A stretch of 64,000 bases of DNA from Pseudomonas congelans (lineage in GTDB: Bacteria > Pseudomonadota > Gammaproteobacteria > Pseudomonadales > Pseudomonadaceae): positions 451,178-515,177 of the forward strand of contig NZ_FNJH01000001.1 of NCBI RefSeq assembly GCF_900103225.1. Direction: 5' to 3'. Shown one piece after another: positions 8,875-15,079 of this stretch. The position numbers were made by a program, and so were the translations under genes. Below the pieces are notes generated by a model, which worked only from the letters and a program-made list of their open reading frames with translations, searched no databases and was not told the DNA's origin. Each line of letters opens with the position of its first letter. Within the stretch, counting starts at the first letter, position 1.

Positions 8875-10056
8875 TCAGAGTTTCGGAAAGGGGTTGGGCT
8901 CGATCGGTGCCGACTCGTAGATCACGTCGACCTGGCCCTGCGCATTGAGGGTGCCGATGCGCGCACGCTTCCATAGGTGGTGGTTGTCCTTGTGCACCTT
9001 GATCTCGCCTTCAGGCGCATCGAGGGTCAGTTCCGAGGATGCGGCGATCACTTTCGGCACGTCGAAACTGCCTGCCTTCTCAACGGCTTTTTTCCACAGG
9101 TACACCGCGGTGTACGCCGCCGCCATCGGATCACCGACGACGCGCTGCTGCCCATAGCGCGTCTTGAACGCCTGAACGAACTTCTCGTTGACCGGGTTTT
9201 TCAGGCTCTGGAAATAGCTCATGCAGGTCAGGAAGCCGACGAGGTTTTCCGCACCGATGCCGGTGACTTCCTCTTCGGTGATCGCCAGCCCCATCAGCGT
9301 CTGGTTGGTGCTGTCGATACCCGCGGCCTTGAGCTGTTTGTAGAACGCCACGTTGGAGCCGCCGACGATGGTCGACAGTACGATGTCCGGCTTGGCTGCC
9401 TTGATCTTGTTGATCACCGAGGAAAACTCGATGGCCCCCAGCGGCAGATAATCTTCGCCGACGATGGAACCGCCCTGTTTGGTCACCGATGCCCGCGCCA
9501 GCTTGTTGGTGGTGCGTGGCCAGATGTAGTCGGAGCCGACCAGATAGACGCTCTTGCCCTTATTGGCCATCAGCCAGGTAACGGCCGCCAGGGTCTGCTG
9601 CGAGGCCTCGGCACCGGTGTAGATAATGGCCGGGGATTTCTCCAGCCCTTCATAGAAGGTCGGGTAGTAGAGCAGGCCCTTGTTGCGCTCGAAGACCGGC
9701 AGCACCGCTTTGCGCGAGGCCGAGGTGAACGCGCCAAAGGTGACCGCGACGTGGTCGTTTTCCAGCAGCTTGCGGGCTTTCTCGGCAAAGGTCGGCCAGT
9801 CGCTGGCACCGTCCTCGATGATCGGTTCGATGGTTTTGCCCATCACGCCGCCACTGGCGTTGATTTCTTCGATGGCCAGTTTTTCTGCGTCGACAACCGA
9901 GGCTTCACTGATGGCCATGGTGCCGGTCAGCGAGTGGATGATGCCGACTTTCACGGCCTCGTTCGCCTGCGCCTGACCGATCAGGGAAAACGGCAGCAGG
10001 CTGATAGCACCCAGCAACAGAGCATGCTTGATCAAACGGCGTTTGTCGTTGTGCAT
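8875..10056 (-). CDS. urtA: urea ABC transporter, substrate-binding protein UrtA
   Basis: This 393-residue periplasmic binding protein has a signal peptide (basic MHNDKRRLIKH, hydrophobic core, cleavage near AQA-NEA at about residue 32). The mature part starts VKVGIIHSLTGTMAISE, the UrtA/FmdD variant of the type I periplasmic-binding fold. It also contains SRKAVLPVFE and YYPTFYEG. It is related in fold to the divergent AmiC-like sensor but, unlike it, is exported. It is the first gene of the 11-gene run. A good ribosome site (CTGGGAGA) precedes the ATG. Its roughly 170-base leader carries a structured element and an intrinsic terminator. Confidence 0.95.
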   Translation of the reverse strand: MHNDKRRLIKHALLLGAISLLPFSLIGQAQANEAVKVGIIHSLTGTMAISEASVVDAEKLAIEEINASGGVMGKTIEPIIEDGASDWPTFAEKARKLLENDHVAVTFGAFTSASRKAVLPVFERNKGLLYYPTFYEGLEKSPAIIYTGAEASQQTLAAVTWLMANKGKSVYLVGSDYIWPRTTNKLARASVTKQGGSIVGEDYLPLGAIEFSSVINKIKAAKPDIVLSTIVGGSNVAFYKQLKAAGIDSTNQTLMGLAITEEEVTGIGAENLVGFLTCMSYFQSLKNPVNEKFVQAFKTRYGQQRVVGDPMAAAYTAVYLWKKAVEKAGSFDVPKVIAASSELTLDAPEGEIKVHKDNHHLWKRARIGTLNAQGQVDVIYESAPIEPNPFPKL

Positions 10057-10073
10057 TCACTTATCTCCCAGGA

Positions 10074-10126
10074 ATAAAAAAAGCCCGACGTCCCGGCCAA
10101 ATCAATGGGCGGGAGGTCAGGCTTTT
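10074..10126 (-). terminator. intrinsic terminator in the urtA leader
   Basis: On the minus strand AAAAGCCTGACCTCCCGCCC pairs with GGCCGGGACGTCGGGCTTTT in a near-perfect 20-base stem around a short loop. A run of seven Ts follows. It lies between the predicted sigma-54 promoter and the urtA start, only about 18 bases before the ATG. It can therefore only act as a regulated (attenuating) terminator for the urt-ure genes. Its 5' arm overlaps the small hairpin P2 of the upstream leader element, as expected for antitermination. Confidence 0.8.
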
Positions 10127-10205
10127 GTGCCGAATCTGGCGGGACAACTGCGTCCGATCCAGTCGTACGCGAGGTGTTTCCCTACTTGCCGAGAGGGGCG
10201 TAGGG
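10120..10205 (-). promoter_or_regulatory. candidate ANTAR-responsive leader element, copy A (urtA)
   Basis: Read on the minus strand there are three parts. Stem S1 is CCCTAC (10205-10200) paired with GTAGGG (10185-10180), with an inner GCC/GGC and a 6-base loop. Hairpin P1 is GGAC-GCAGTT-GTCC (10155-10142). Hairpin P2 is GGC-ACAAAA-GCC (10131-10120), whose 3' half belongs to the downstream terminator stem. ANTAR proteins are known to bind two hexaloop hairpins, with A at loop position 1 and G at 4, and to block terminators. P1 here has G4 but not A1; P2 has A1 only. Two relatives of this element lie before the amiC-like and amidase genes. Confidence 0.6.
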
Positions 10206-10238
10206 CAAACAGCTGGCGCGATGTCTCAGGAGGAACTT

Positions 10239-10254
10239 AGCAAGGGCAATGCCA
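10239..10254 (-). promoter_or_regulatory. sigma-54 promoter of the urt-ure run
   Basis: TGGCATTGCCCTTGCT matches the -24/-12 consensus TGGCACG-N4-TTGCW, with GG and GC exactly 10 bases apart. Transcription would start near 10228, giving a leader of about 170 bases that begins about 23 bases before stem S1. This fits nitrogen-limitation control through RpoN and NtrC, as is known for urease and urea transport in pseudomonads. Confidence 0.7.
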
Positions 10255-10334
10255 ACTGGCGAAACCGCTCTTTGCGCGCGTTTCCAAACCCACAGGCAGA
10301 GCCCCCCTACATTAATTGCACGCACAAACCGACA

Positions 10335-10351
10335 TGCGCCGCTTTGGCGCG
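10335..10351. promoter_or_regulatory. candidate NtrC-type palindrome
   Basis: TGCGCC-GCTTT-GGCGCG has the spacing and outer bases of the NtrC site TGCACC-N5-GGTGCA, with a matched A-to-G and T-to-C change. It lies about 110-120 bases upstream of the predicted urtA start point, a usual enhancer distance, and about 220 bases upstream of the amiC-like start. It could instead be a hairpin of a small RNA ending at the adjacent plus-strand terminator. Confidence 0.35.
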
Positions 10352-10355
10352 AACA

Positions 10356-10400
10356 GGGCTCCTGCGCACCAAAAGCGTGACGCAGAAGCCCCTTTTTTTT
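10356..10400 (+). terminator. plus-strand intrinsic terminator between the divergent promoters
   Basis: GGGCT-c-CTGCG (10356-10366) pairs with CGCAG-a-AGCCC (10381-10391). Eight Ts follow (10393-10400). This is the strongest terminator-like structure in the intergenic region. It points towards the amiC-like gene but lies upstream of that gene's predicted promoter. It must therefore end either antisense transcripts leaving the urt region or a short unannotated RNA starting nearby. Confidence 0.65.
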
Positions 10401-10440
10401 CGCGATATGTACTCGTTCAGGCACTGAAATATTGTGCTTT

Positions 10441-10467
10441 TGTAGGAGCGAACTTGTTCGCGAAGGC
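10441..10467. repeat. REP-type palindromic element
   Basis: TGTAGGAGCGAACTTGTTCG followed by CGAAGGC matches the widespread Pseudomonas REP unit (GTAGGAGCGarcTyGyyCGCGAA), with the imperfect palindrome CGAACTTGTTCG at its core. A single copy is seen here, in the urtA / amiC-like intergenic region. Such units are dispersed by TnpA-REP transposases. None is present in this window. Confidence 0.75.
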
Positions 10468-10551
10468 ACTGTTCAGGGCGACATGAAGCCCAAGAATGTA
10501 CGCCCGTCTTCGCCAACGAATTTGCTTTTCCCCGACGCGCCGCGTCACGCA

Positions 10552-10567
10552 TGGCCCGCTCCCTGCA
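10552..10567 (+). promoter_or_regulatory. sigma-54 promoter of the amiC-like/amiR-like genes
   Basis: TGGCCCGCTCCCTGCA fits the -24/-12 pattern with GG (10553-10554) and GC (10565-10566) separated by 10 bases. The predicted start near 10578 is 23 bases before stem S1 of leader copy B. This is the same geometry as the urtA promoter and its leader, which supports both predictions. Confidence 0.6.
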
Positions 10568-10600
10568 TGAGCCTGCCTGACACCCTCGCAGGGTCTCTTG

Positions 10601-10688
10601 CCACACGCCCATTCTCGGCAGGTGTGGAAGGCCCCTCGCACGACTGGTCCTGACACTGCTGTCACGCCAGCCCCAGGCACAACCGCCT
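10601..10688 (+). promoter_or_regulatory. candidate ANTAR-responsive leader element, copy B (amiC-like gene)
   Basis: S1 is CCACAC (10601-10606) paired with GTGTGG (10622-10627), with an inner GCC/GGC and a 7-base loop. P1 is TGAC-ACTGCT-GTCA (10651-10664), whose hexaloop has the A1 and G4 known to be read by ANTAR domains. P2 is AGGC-ACAACC-GCCT (10675-10688). Compared with copy A, two S1 base pairs and the outer P1 pair change on both strands while keeping pairing. P2 runs into the 5' arm of the following terminator. The implication is autoregulation of the sensor/antiterminator pair. Confidence 0.6.
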
Positions 10689-10733
10689 GAGAGCCACCGT
10701 TGAATCCACGGTTATTCGCTCAGTCTTCTTTTC
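10687..10733 (+). terminator. terminator-like structure in the amiC-like leader
   Basis: CTGAG (10687-10691) pairs with CTCAG (10719-10723), enclosing ACCGT/ACGGT (10696-10700 and 10708-10712). The pyrimidine-rich tail TCTTCTTTTC follows. The 5' arm shares bases with P2 of the leader element, so the two cannot form together. It is weaker than the urtA terminator because of internal bulges. Confidence 0.45.
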
Positions 10734-10784
10734 AGGCTCCCGGCCACCTGCGGGCGTCTCATCTCACGTGAAAGGTTTATAGGC

Positions 10785-11933
10785 ATGACTGACCCGTCGA
10801 TCCGCATAGGAGGTCTGTTTTCCAATACCGGCGTCACCGCTGCCGGTGAGTGTTCAACAATGCGCGGCGCACAGTTTGCAATTCATCAGATCAATGCGGC
10901 CGGGGGCGTGAATGGCCGTCCTCTGGAACTGATCACCCGCAACCCGGATTCCACGCCTGCGCTGTTTGCCATGCATGTCGAATCGCTGATTCGCGAAGAG
11001 AACCTGCGGTTTTTCTTCGGTTGCTACACCTCGGCGGCGCGCAAGGCCGTATTGCCTGTCGTCGAACGCTACAACGCATTGCTGCTCTATCCGGTGTACT
11101 ACGAGGGCTTCGAGTATTCGCGCAACATCATTTACACCGGCGCCACGCCGAACCACAACGCAGTGCCACTGGGCAGCTACATGTTCGATCACTTCGGCAG
11201 TCGCGTGCTGATGATCGGCTCCGAGTATGTCTACCCGTATGAAACCAACCGGTTGATGAGCGACCTGCTTTACGAGCGGGGCGGCAGCAAGCTGGGTGAA
11301 TACTACTTGCCACTGAAAAACGCCAGGGCAGAGGACTTCGCCAGGCTCATGGTCAAGGCGAGGGAGCTGAAACCCTCGTTCATCTTTTCGACAGTGGTCG
11401 GCGACACCATGGCGCACCTGTATCAGGCCTACGCTGATGCCGGTTTCGATCCTGCGGTCATGCCGATCGCCAGTGTCACCACCAGCGAAACCGATATTCA
11501 GCAGATGGGCGTCCATCTGGGCACCGGGCACATTTCGGCAGCGACCTATTTCCAGTCGATCGACACGCCGCTCAACCGCCAGTGCATCGCCCAGTACCGG
11601 GAAATGTTTGGCCAGCATCAGGTGACCGACCGCTGCTGGGAGGCTGCTTACTTTCAGGTCCATCTGCTGGCCAAGGCGATCGCCCGTGCAGGCAGTACCG
11701 AAGTGGAGAGTGTGTTGCAGACCATGCGCGGTCTGGAATACGACGCACCGCAGGGACGGGTGCGTATCGATGAGCACAATCACCATACCTACCTGTACTC
11801 GCGGATCGGCCGTGCCAATGCCGACGGGCAGTTCGACATCCTTTACGAAAGTCAGAAAGCGCTTAAGCCCGATCCTTATGCGGTGGCGCCTGACTTCAAT
11901 GGCTGGTCCAGCCTGACCGGGAGGCGTCCATGA
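10785..11933 (+). CDS. AmiC-like cytoplasmic amide/urea sensor protein
   Basis: This 382-residue type I periplasmic-binding-fold protein opens directly with SIRIGGLFSNTGVTAAGE and has no signal peptide, so it is cytoplasmic. Length and position fit AmiC of the P. aeruginosa amidase operon, which binds short amides and sequesters the antiterminator AmiR until inducer arrives. Contact regions shared with UrtA/FmdD proteins (ARKAVLPVVERY, YPVYYEGFEYS) suggest a small amide or urea ligand. Its stop overlaps the start of the ANTAR gene by 4 bases. It is divergent from urtA and preceded by a structured leader. Confidence 0.85.
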   Translation: MTDPSIRIGGLFSNTGVTAAGECSTMRGAQFAIHQINAAGGVNGRPLELITRNPDSTPALFAMHVESLIREENLRFFFGCYTSAARKAVLPVVERYNALLLYPVYYEGFEYSRNIIYTGATPNHNAVPLGSYMFDHFGSRVLMIGSEYVYPYETNRLMSDLLYERGGSKLGEYYLPLKNARAEDFARLMVKARELKPSFIFSTVVGDTMAHLYQAYADAGFDPAVMPIASVTTSETDIQQMGVHLGTGHISAATYFQSIDTPLNRQCIAQYREMFGQHQVTDRCWEAAYFQVHLLAKAIARAGSTEVESVLQTMRGLEYDAPQGRVRIDEHNHHTYLYSRIGRANADGQFDILYESQKALKPDPYAVAPDFNGWSSLTGRRP

Positions 11934-12562
11934 CCCTGCGTGCCGCCAAGAAACGTTTGCGCAACGACAGTGCAGGCGGCATCAAGGACCTGCGCGATAT
12001 CAGCGTGCTGGTGATGCATCCCGATGACGAAGACGGTCGCAACCTGATCGCTCAGTTGCAGCGCATCGGTTGTCAGGTGCGGGTGCAATGGCCGATCCCC
12101 GAGCGTCTGCACAGCGAGGCTGATGTGATCGTACTGGCGGTATCGCCGGAGAGCCTGTCGACCAACACGCCCTGGCTGCTGCACCACTCGACGCCACCGA
12201 TCATTCCGGTGATCGCCTATGAAAACCCGATCATCGTCGAGGCGCTGGTGCAGCTCAACGCCTGTTCGGTGATTCCGTCGCCGGTCCGGTCGTTCGGCCT
12301 GCTGACCGCCCTGGCCATCACCCTCAGCCAGGCCCGCAAGACGCGGGAACGGGAAAAACACGTCAAGCGCCTGGAAGGGCGCATGGCGGTCATGCGCACC
12401 GTGCAGCAGGCCAAGATCATCCTGATGGAAACCAAGGGCCTGTCCGAGACGGACGCCTACAACGCGTTGCGTGATCAGGCAATGGCCAAGCGCGAACCGG
12501 TGGAAAAAATCGCCGAGGCGCTGGTCAAGGCCCATGAACTGTTTCAACAAGCCTGTTCCTGA
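11930..12562 (+). CDS. AmiR-like ANTAR-domain transcription antiterminator
   Basis: This 210-residue protein has an N-terminal pseudo-receiver domain (about 20-130) in which no phospho-acceptor Asp is evident at the end of the third strand (DVIVLAVS). A coiled coil follows (about 135-160), then a C-terminal ANTAR helix bundle (about 160-205, AKIILMETKGLSETDAYNAL). ANTAR domains bind twin hairpins in nascent RNA and stop terminator folding. As in AmiC/AmiR, activity is presumably governed by binding to the sensor encoded immediately upstream rather than by phosphorylation. Likely targets are the three leader elements around it. Confidence 0.9.
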   Translation: MTLRAAKKRLRNDSAGGIKDLRDISVLVMHPDDEDGRNLIAQLQRIGCQVRVQWPIPERLHSEADVIVLAVSPESLSTNTPWLLHHSTPPIIPVIAYENPIIVEALVQLNACSVIPSPVRSFGLLTALAITLSQARKTREREKHVKRLEGRMAVMRTVQQAKIILMETKGLSETDAYNALRDQAMAKREPVEKIAEALVKAHELFQQACS

Positions 12563-12627
12563 CAGCTTGCAGACAAGCTTCGAGTGTCGGCCCTCCAGGG
12601 CCTGATCCTCTTCTGCGCGGACGGTTG

Positions 12628-12717
12628 CCATACGCCCTGAACTGGCAGGTATGGAACACCGCGTGGCGACCGGCGCGGACAACGACGTCCTCCGGATCGA
12701 GCCCAGGCCTGTGCGCC
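12628..12717 (+). promoter_or_regulatory. candidate ANTAR-responsive leader element, copy C (amidase)
   Basis: S1 is CCATAC (12628-12633) paired with GTATGG (12649-12654), with inner GCC/GGC. P1 is GGAC-AACGAC-GTCC (12677-12690), a hexaloop with A1 and G4. P2 is GGC-CTGTGC-GCC (12706-12717). The distance from S1 to P1 is 22 bases, against 24 and 23 in copies A and B. Downstream CAGGC/GCCTG and AGTC/GACT can form a stem, but no T-run follows and no sigma-54 promoter is evident, so this copy may act on read-through from the amiR-like gene. Confidence 0.5.
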
Positions 12718-12785
12718 CTGCGCAGGCGGCTCCAGTCAATGACTGCCTGAACCCGGGCTGTCCTTACCGTTATCTGGAGAACACC

Positions 12786-14321
12786 ATGTCCGTAAAACGC
12801 CCCAGCAAAGCCGACTTTTTGATTGCCGCCCAGGACCATGGCTACGACCTGTCAGACAGCCAGATGGAGTCGTTCCTCAGTCTTGCAGACGAAACTCTGG
12901 GTTCCTACGAAGCCATTGATACCCTGTACGCTGCCCATGTCGCCCAGCCTGCGCCGTTGCGCGAACACAGCACGCCGGCTGCGGCCGAGAACCTGCATGG
13001 GGCCTGGTACGTCAAGACACACATTGCCGGTGCTGCCAGCGGCCCGCTGGCAGGCAGAACGGTGGTCATCAAGGACAACGTCTCGGTGGCCGGTGTGCCC
13101 ATGGCCAATGGCTCTCTGAGCCTTGATGGTTACGTGCCGTCCGAAGACGCCACGGTGGTCAGGCGCCTGCTGGCTGCCGGTGCGACGGTCGTCGGCAAGT
13201 CGGTATGCGAAGACCTGTGTTTCTCCGGAGCCAGTTTTACCTCGGCCACCGGCGCGGTGAAAAACCCCTGGGACCTGACCCGCAACGCAGGCGGTTCATC
13301 CAGCGGCAGCGCCGTGCTGGTCGCCCTGCAGGAGGTGGACATGGCCATCGGTGGCGATCAGGGTGGGTCGATCCGCATGCCGTCGGCCTGGAGCGGCATC
13401 GTCGGACACAAACCTACCTACAGCCTGGTGCCTTACACCGGCGCCTTCCCGATTGAACGGACCATCGACCATGTCGGGCCGATGGCCAACAACGTACGCG
13501 ACTGCGCGATCATGCTCGACGTGATCGCCGGCGCCGACGGGCTCGATTCACGACAGAAAAACCCGCCAGCCGTCAGCTGCGTCGCGACCCTCGATCAGGG
13601 CGTTGCGGGCTTGAAAATAGGTCTGCTGCGTGAGGGGTTTGCGATTCCCGGCATGTCCGAGCCGCAGGTTGATGCACTGGTTCGCGCCGCCGTGGCGCGA
13701 CTGGAAGATCTCGGTGCGACGGTCGGTGACGCCAGTGCGCCCTGGCACCGCGGAGTGGCGCTGGACATGTGGAATGTCATTGCCACTGATGGCGCGGCCT
13801 ACCAGATGCTGCAAGGCAACGGTTATGGCATGAACGTCGACGGGTACTACGATCCCGACATCATGAGTTACTTCGGCGCCAAACGTCGCGAACACGCCAA
13901 TGCATTGTCCAGCAGCGTGCGTTCCGCGGCACTCACCGGGCATTACAGCCTGAAAAACCTGCACGGTGCTTATTACGCCAAGGCGCGGATGCTGGTGCCG
14001 GAGCTCACCCGCCAATACGATGAAGCTTTCAAGCACTTCGACGTGCTGGTAATGCCGACCATGCCGTTCGTGGCCACCCCACTGACCGCCGCCGACGCGC
14101 CGATTGAAGAGTACGTGCACAGCGCGTTGAACATGCTGGCCAACACTGCACCTTTCGACCTGACCGGCCACCCGGCCACGTCAGTCCCCGCAGGTCTGGC
14201 CGAGGGACTGCCGGTCGCCATGATGATCGTTGCGCCACGCTTCAAGGATGCCCTGGCGTTGCGTGTCGCGCAGGCTTATGAAAGTGCTCGCGGAGCGTTT
14301 CCCACGCCGCCGGGTGTTTGA
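12786..14321 (+). CDS. amidase signature family amidase
   Basis: This 511-residue hydrolase has an intact Ser-cisSer-Lys triad: Lys96 in VVIKDN, the cis-Ser at 171 in the GGSSSGSA motif, and nucleophile Ser195 in QGGSIRMPS. The spacings (75 and 24 residues) are those of the family. It resembles the nitrile-hydratase-associated enantioselective amidases, so the likely product is ammonia plus a carboxylic acid from simple amides. The start at 12786 follows GGAGA at a proper distance. The frame continues upstream, but that part lies over the structured leader. It replaces the nitrilase-type AmiE of the P. aeruginosa ami operon in this neighbourhood. Confidence 0.88.
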   Translation: MSVKRPSKADFLIAAQDHGYDLSDSQMESFLSLADETLGSYEAIDTLYAAHVAQPAPLREHSTPAAAENLHGAWYVKTHIAGAASGPLAGRTVVIKDNVSVAGVPMANGSLSLDGYVPSEDATVVRRLLAAGATVVGKSVCEDLCFSGASFTSATGAVKNPWDLTRNAGGSSSGSAVLVALQEVDMAIGGDQGGSIRMPSAWSGIVGHKPTYSLVPYTGAFPIERTIDHVGPMANNVRDCAIMLDVIAGADGLDSRQKNPPAVSCVATLDQGVAGLKIGLLREGFAIPGMSEPQVDALVRAAVARLEDLGATVGDASAPWHRGVALDMWNVIATDGAAYQMLQGNGYGMNVDGYYDPDIMSYFGAKRREHANALSSSVRSAALTGHYSLKNLHGAYYAKARMLVPELTRQYDEAFKHFDVLVMPTMPFVATPLTAADAPIEEYVHSALNMLANTAPFDLTGHPATSVPAGLAEGLPVAMMIVAPRFKDALALRVAQAYESARGAFPTPPGV

Positions 14322-14657
14322 GTTCAGCGTTTGAACGGGGCATACATTACTCGATGTGAGTGTGTATGCATCCGTGACACCTCAACACTCCGCGCCTTGT
14401 AAAGCAGGTCGGGTGCGAAGAATGCACTGACGACCTGCACGTCATCCCCAACCTTGATTATCAGCCCCTCACGGCTAGGTCTGCGACCTGCTCATGGACC
14501 TGGCCGGCCCGCAACGAACAAAAATTGATCCAGGGCAAAACCTGCACGTCTACAGTGCTCCAATGTAACGAAAATAATTGTTATGTCGGTGATCCGGCCG
14601 ATATAGGCCTACGTATGCAGCCCTCAGCCTACCTAAGCCTTCTAGAACAGGAGTTCC
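14322..14657. other. intergenic stretch without a recognisable gene
   Basis: These 336 bases hold no convincing frame. An inverted repeat GCATACA (14340-14346) / TGTATGC (14363-14369) lies just after the amidase stop and may be a weak 3' hairpin. Nothing else stands out apart from the AT-richer stretch around 14560-14600 before the next small ORF. Confidence 0.5.
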
Positions 14658-14744
14658 ATGGATCCGCGTCTTGCTGGACTTTCCTTCTTGCTGACCCTGG
14701 GCTGGACTGGCGCTGTCATTCTTGTCATCTGGTTTTATGCCTGA
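14658..14744 (+). CDS. 28-residue single-helix membrane peptide (unknown)
   Basis: ATG at 14658 follows a good ribosome site (CAGGAG, 5 bases spacing). It encodes a 28-residue peptide that is polar for four residues and then hydrophobic almost to its end (LAGLSFLLTLGWTGAVILVI, finishing FYA). It fits one transmembrane helix, in the size range of small subunits of respiratory or transport complexes. I do not recognise the family. It overlaps the next small frame by 8 bases, which would allow translational coupling. Confidence 0.45.
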   Translation: MDPRLAGLSFLLTLGWTGAVILVIWFYA

Positions 14745-14965
14745 TGAAAAAGAGGTGTTCAACGTCGATAAAGGAGTGGTGTTCGAAGCGCTCTTCGCTG
14801 ACGACCGGCAGCCTGTCTGTGTGATGGCGAAATAGCGGTCCTAAAGCTGTTCCGTTTGATGCCGATGTTAATACTACAGCTACCTGCCAGGTGGAGTCGG
14901 TCATTCCATCCAGCGCTGACGGCCTGACAGTTCGCGCTATGGACGGCATTGAGAAAGACGATTAA
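14737..14965 (+). pseudogene. small gene interrupted by a one-base frameshift (unknown)
   Basis: From ATG 14737 the frame reads MPDEKEVFNVDKGVVFEALF and so on, and stops at TAG 14833-14835 after 32 codons. Dropping one T at that point (GCGAAAtAGCGG) continues a sensible acidic sequence (SGPKAVPFDADVNTTATC, then VRAMDGIEKDD) to TAA at 14963-14965, about 75 residues in all. The restored product looks like a small soluble protein of unknown function. Whether the extra base is a real mutation, a programmed shift or a sequencing error cannot be decided here. Confidence 0.4.
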
Positions 14966-15079
14966 CCGGCTTGATCGGCAGCCTTCATAGTCCACACATC
15001 GGTGTGTCTGACAGGGCTCGCAGAGACCGGCGCTTCATAACAATACTTCCATTGATGCTTACTCGCAGAGTATTTCCGC

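Noticed and set aside
10074..10210. Guanidine (ykkC-type) riboswitch upstream of urtA
   Set aside because: Urea-related transporters can carry such riboswitches, but the conserved core sequences of guanidine-I, -II and -III classes are not present. The shared ANTAR-like hexaloops and the nearby ANTAR gene explain the leader better.
12563..12627. Sigma-54 promoter for the amidase gene
   Set aside because: No GG-N10-GC pair was found at the distance seen in the other two leaders. The GGCCCTCCAGGGCC palindrome at 12589-12602 lacks the GC element.
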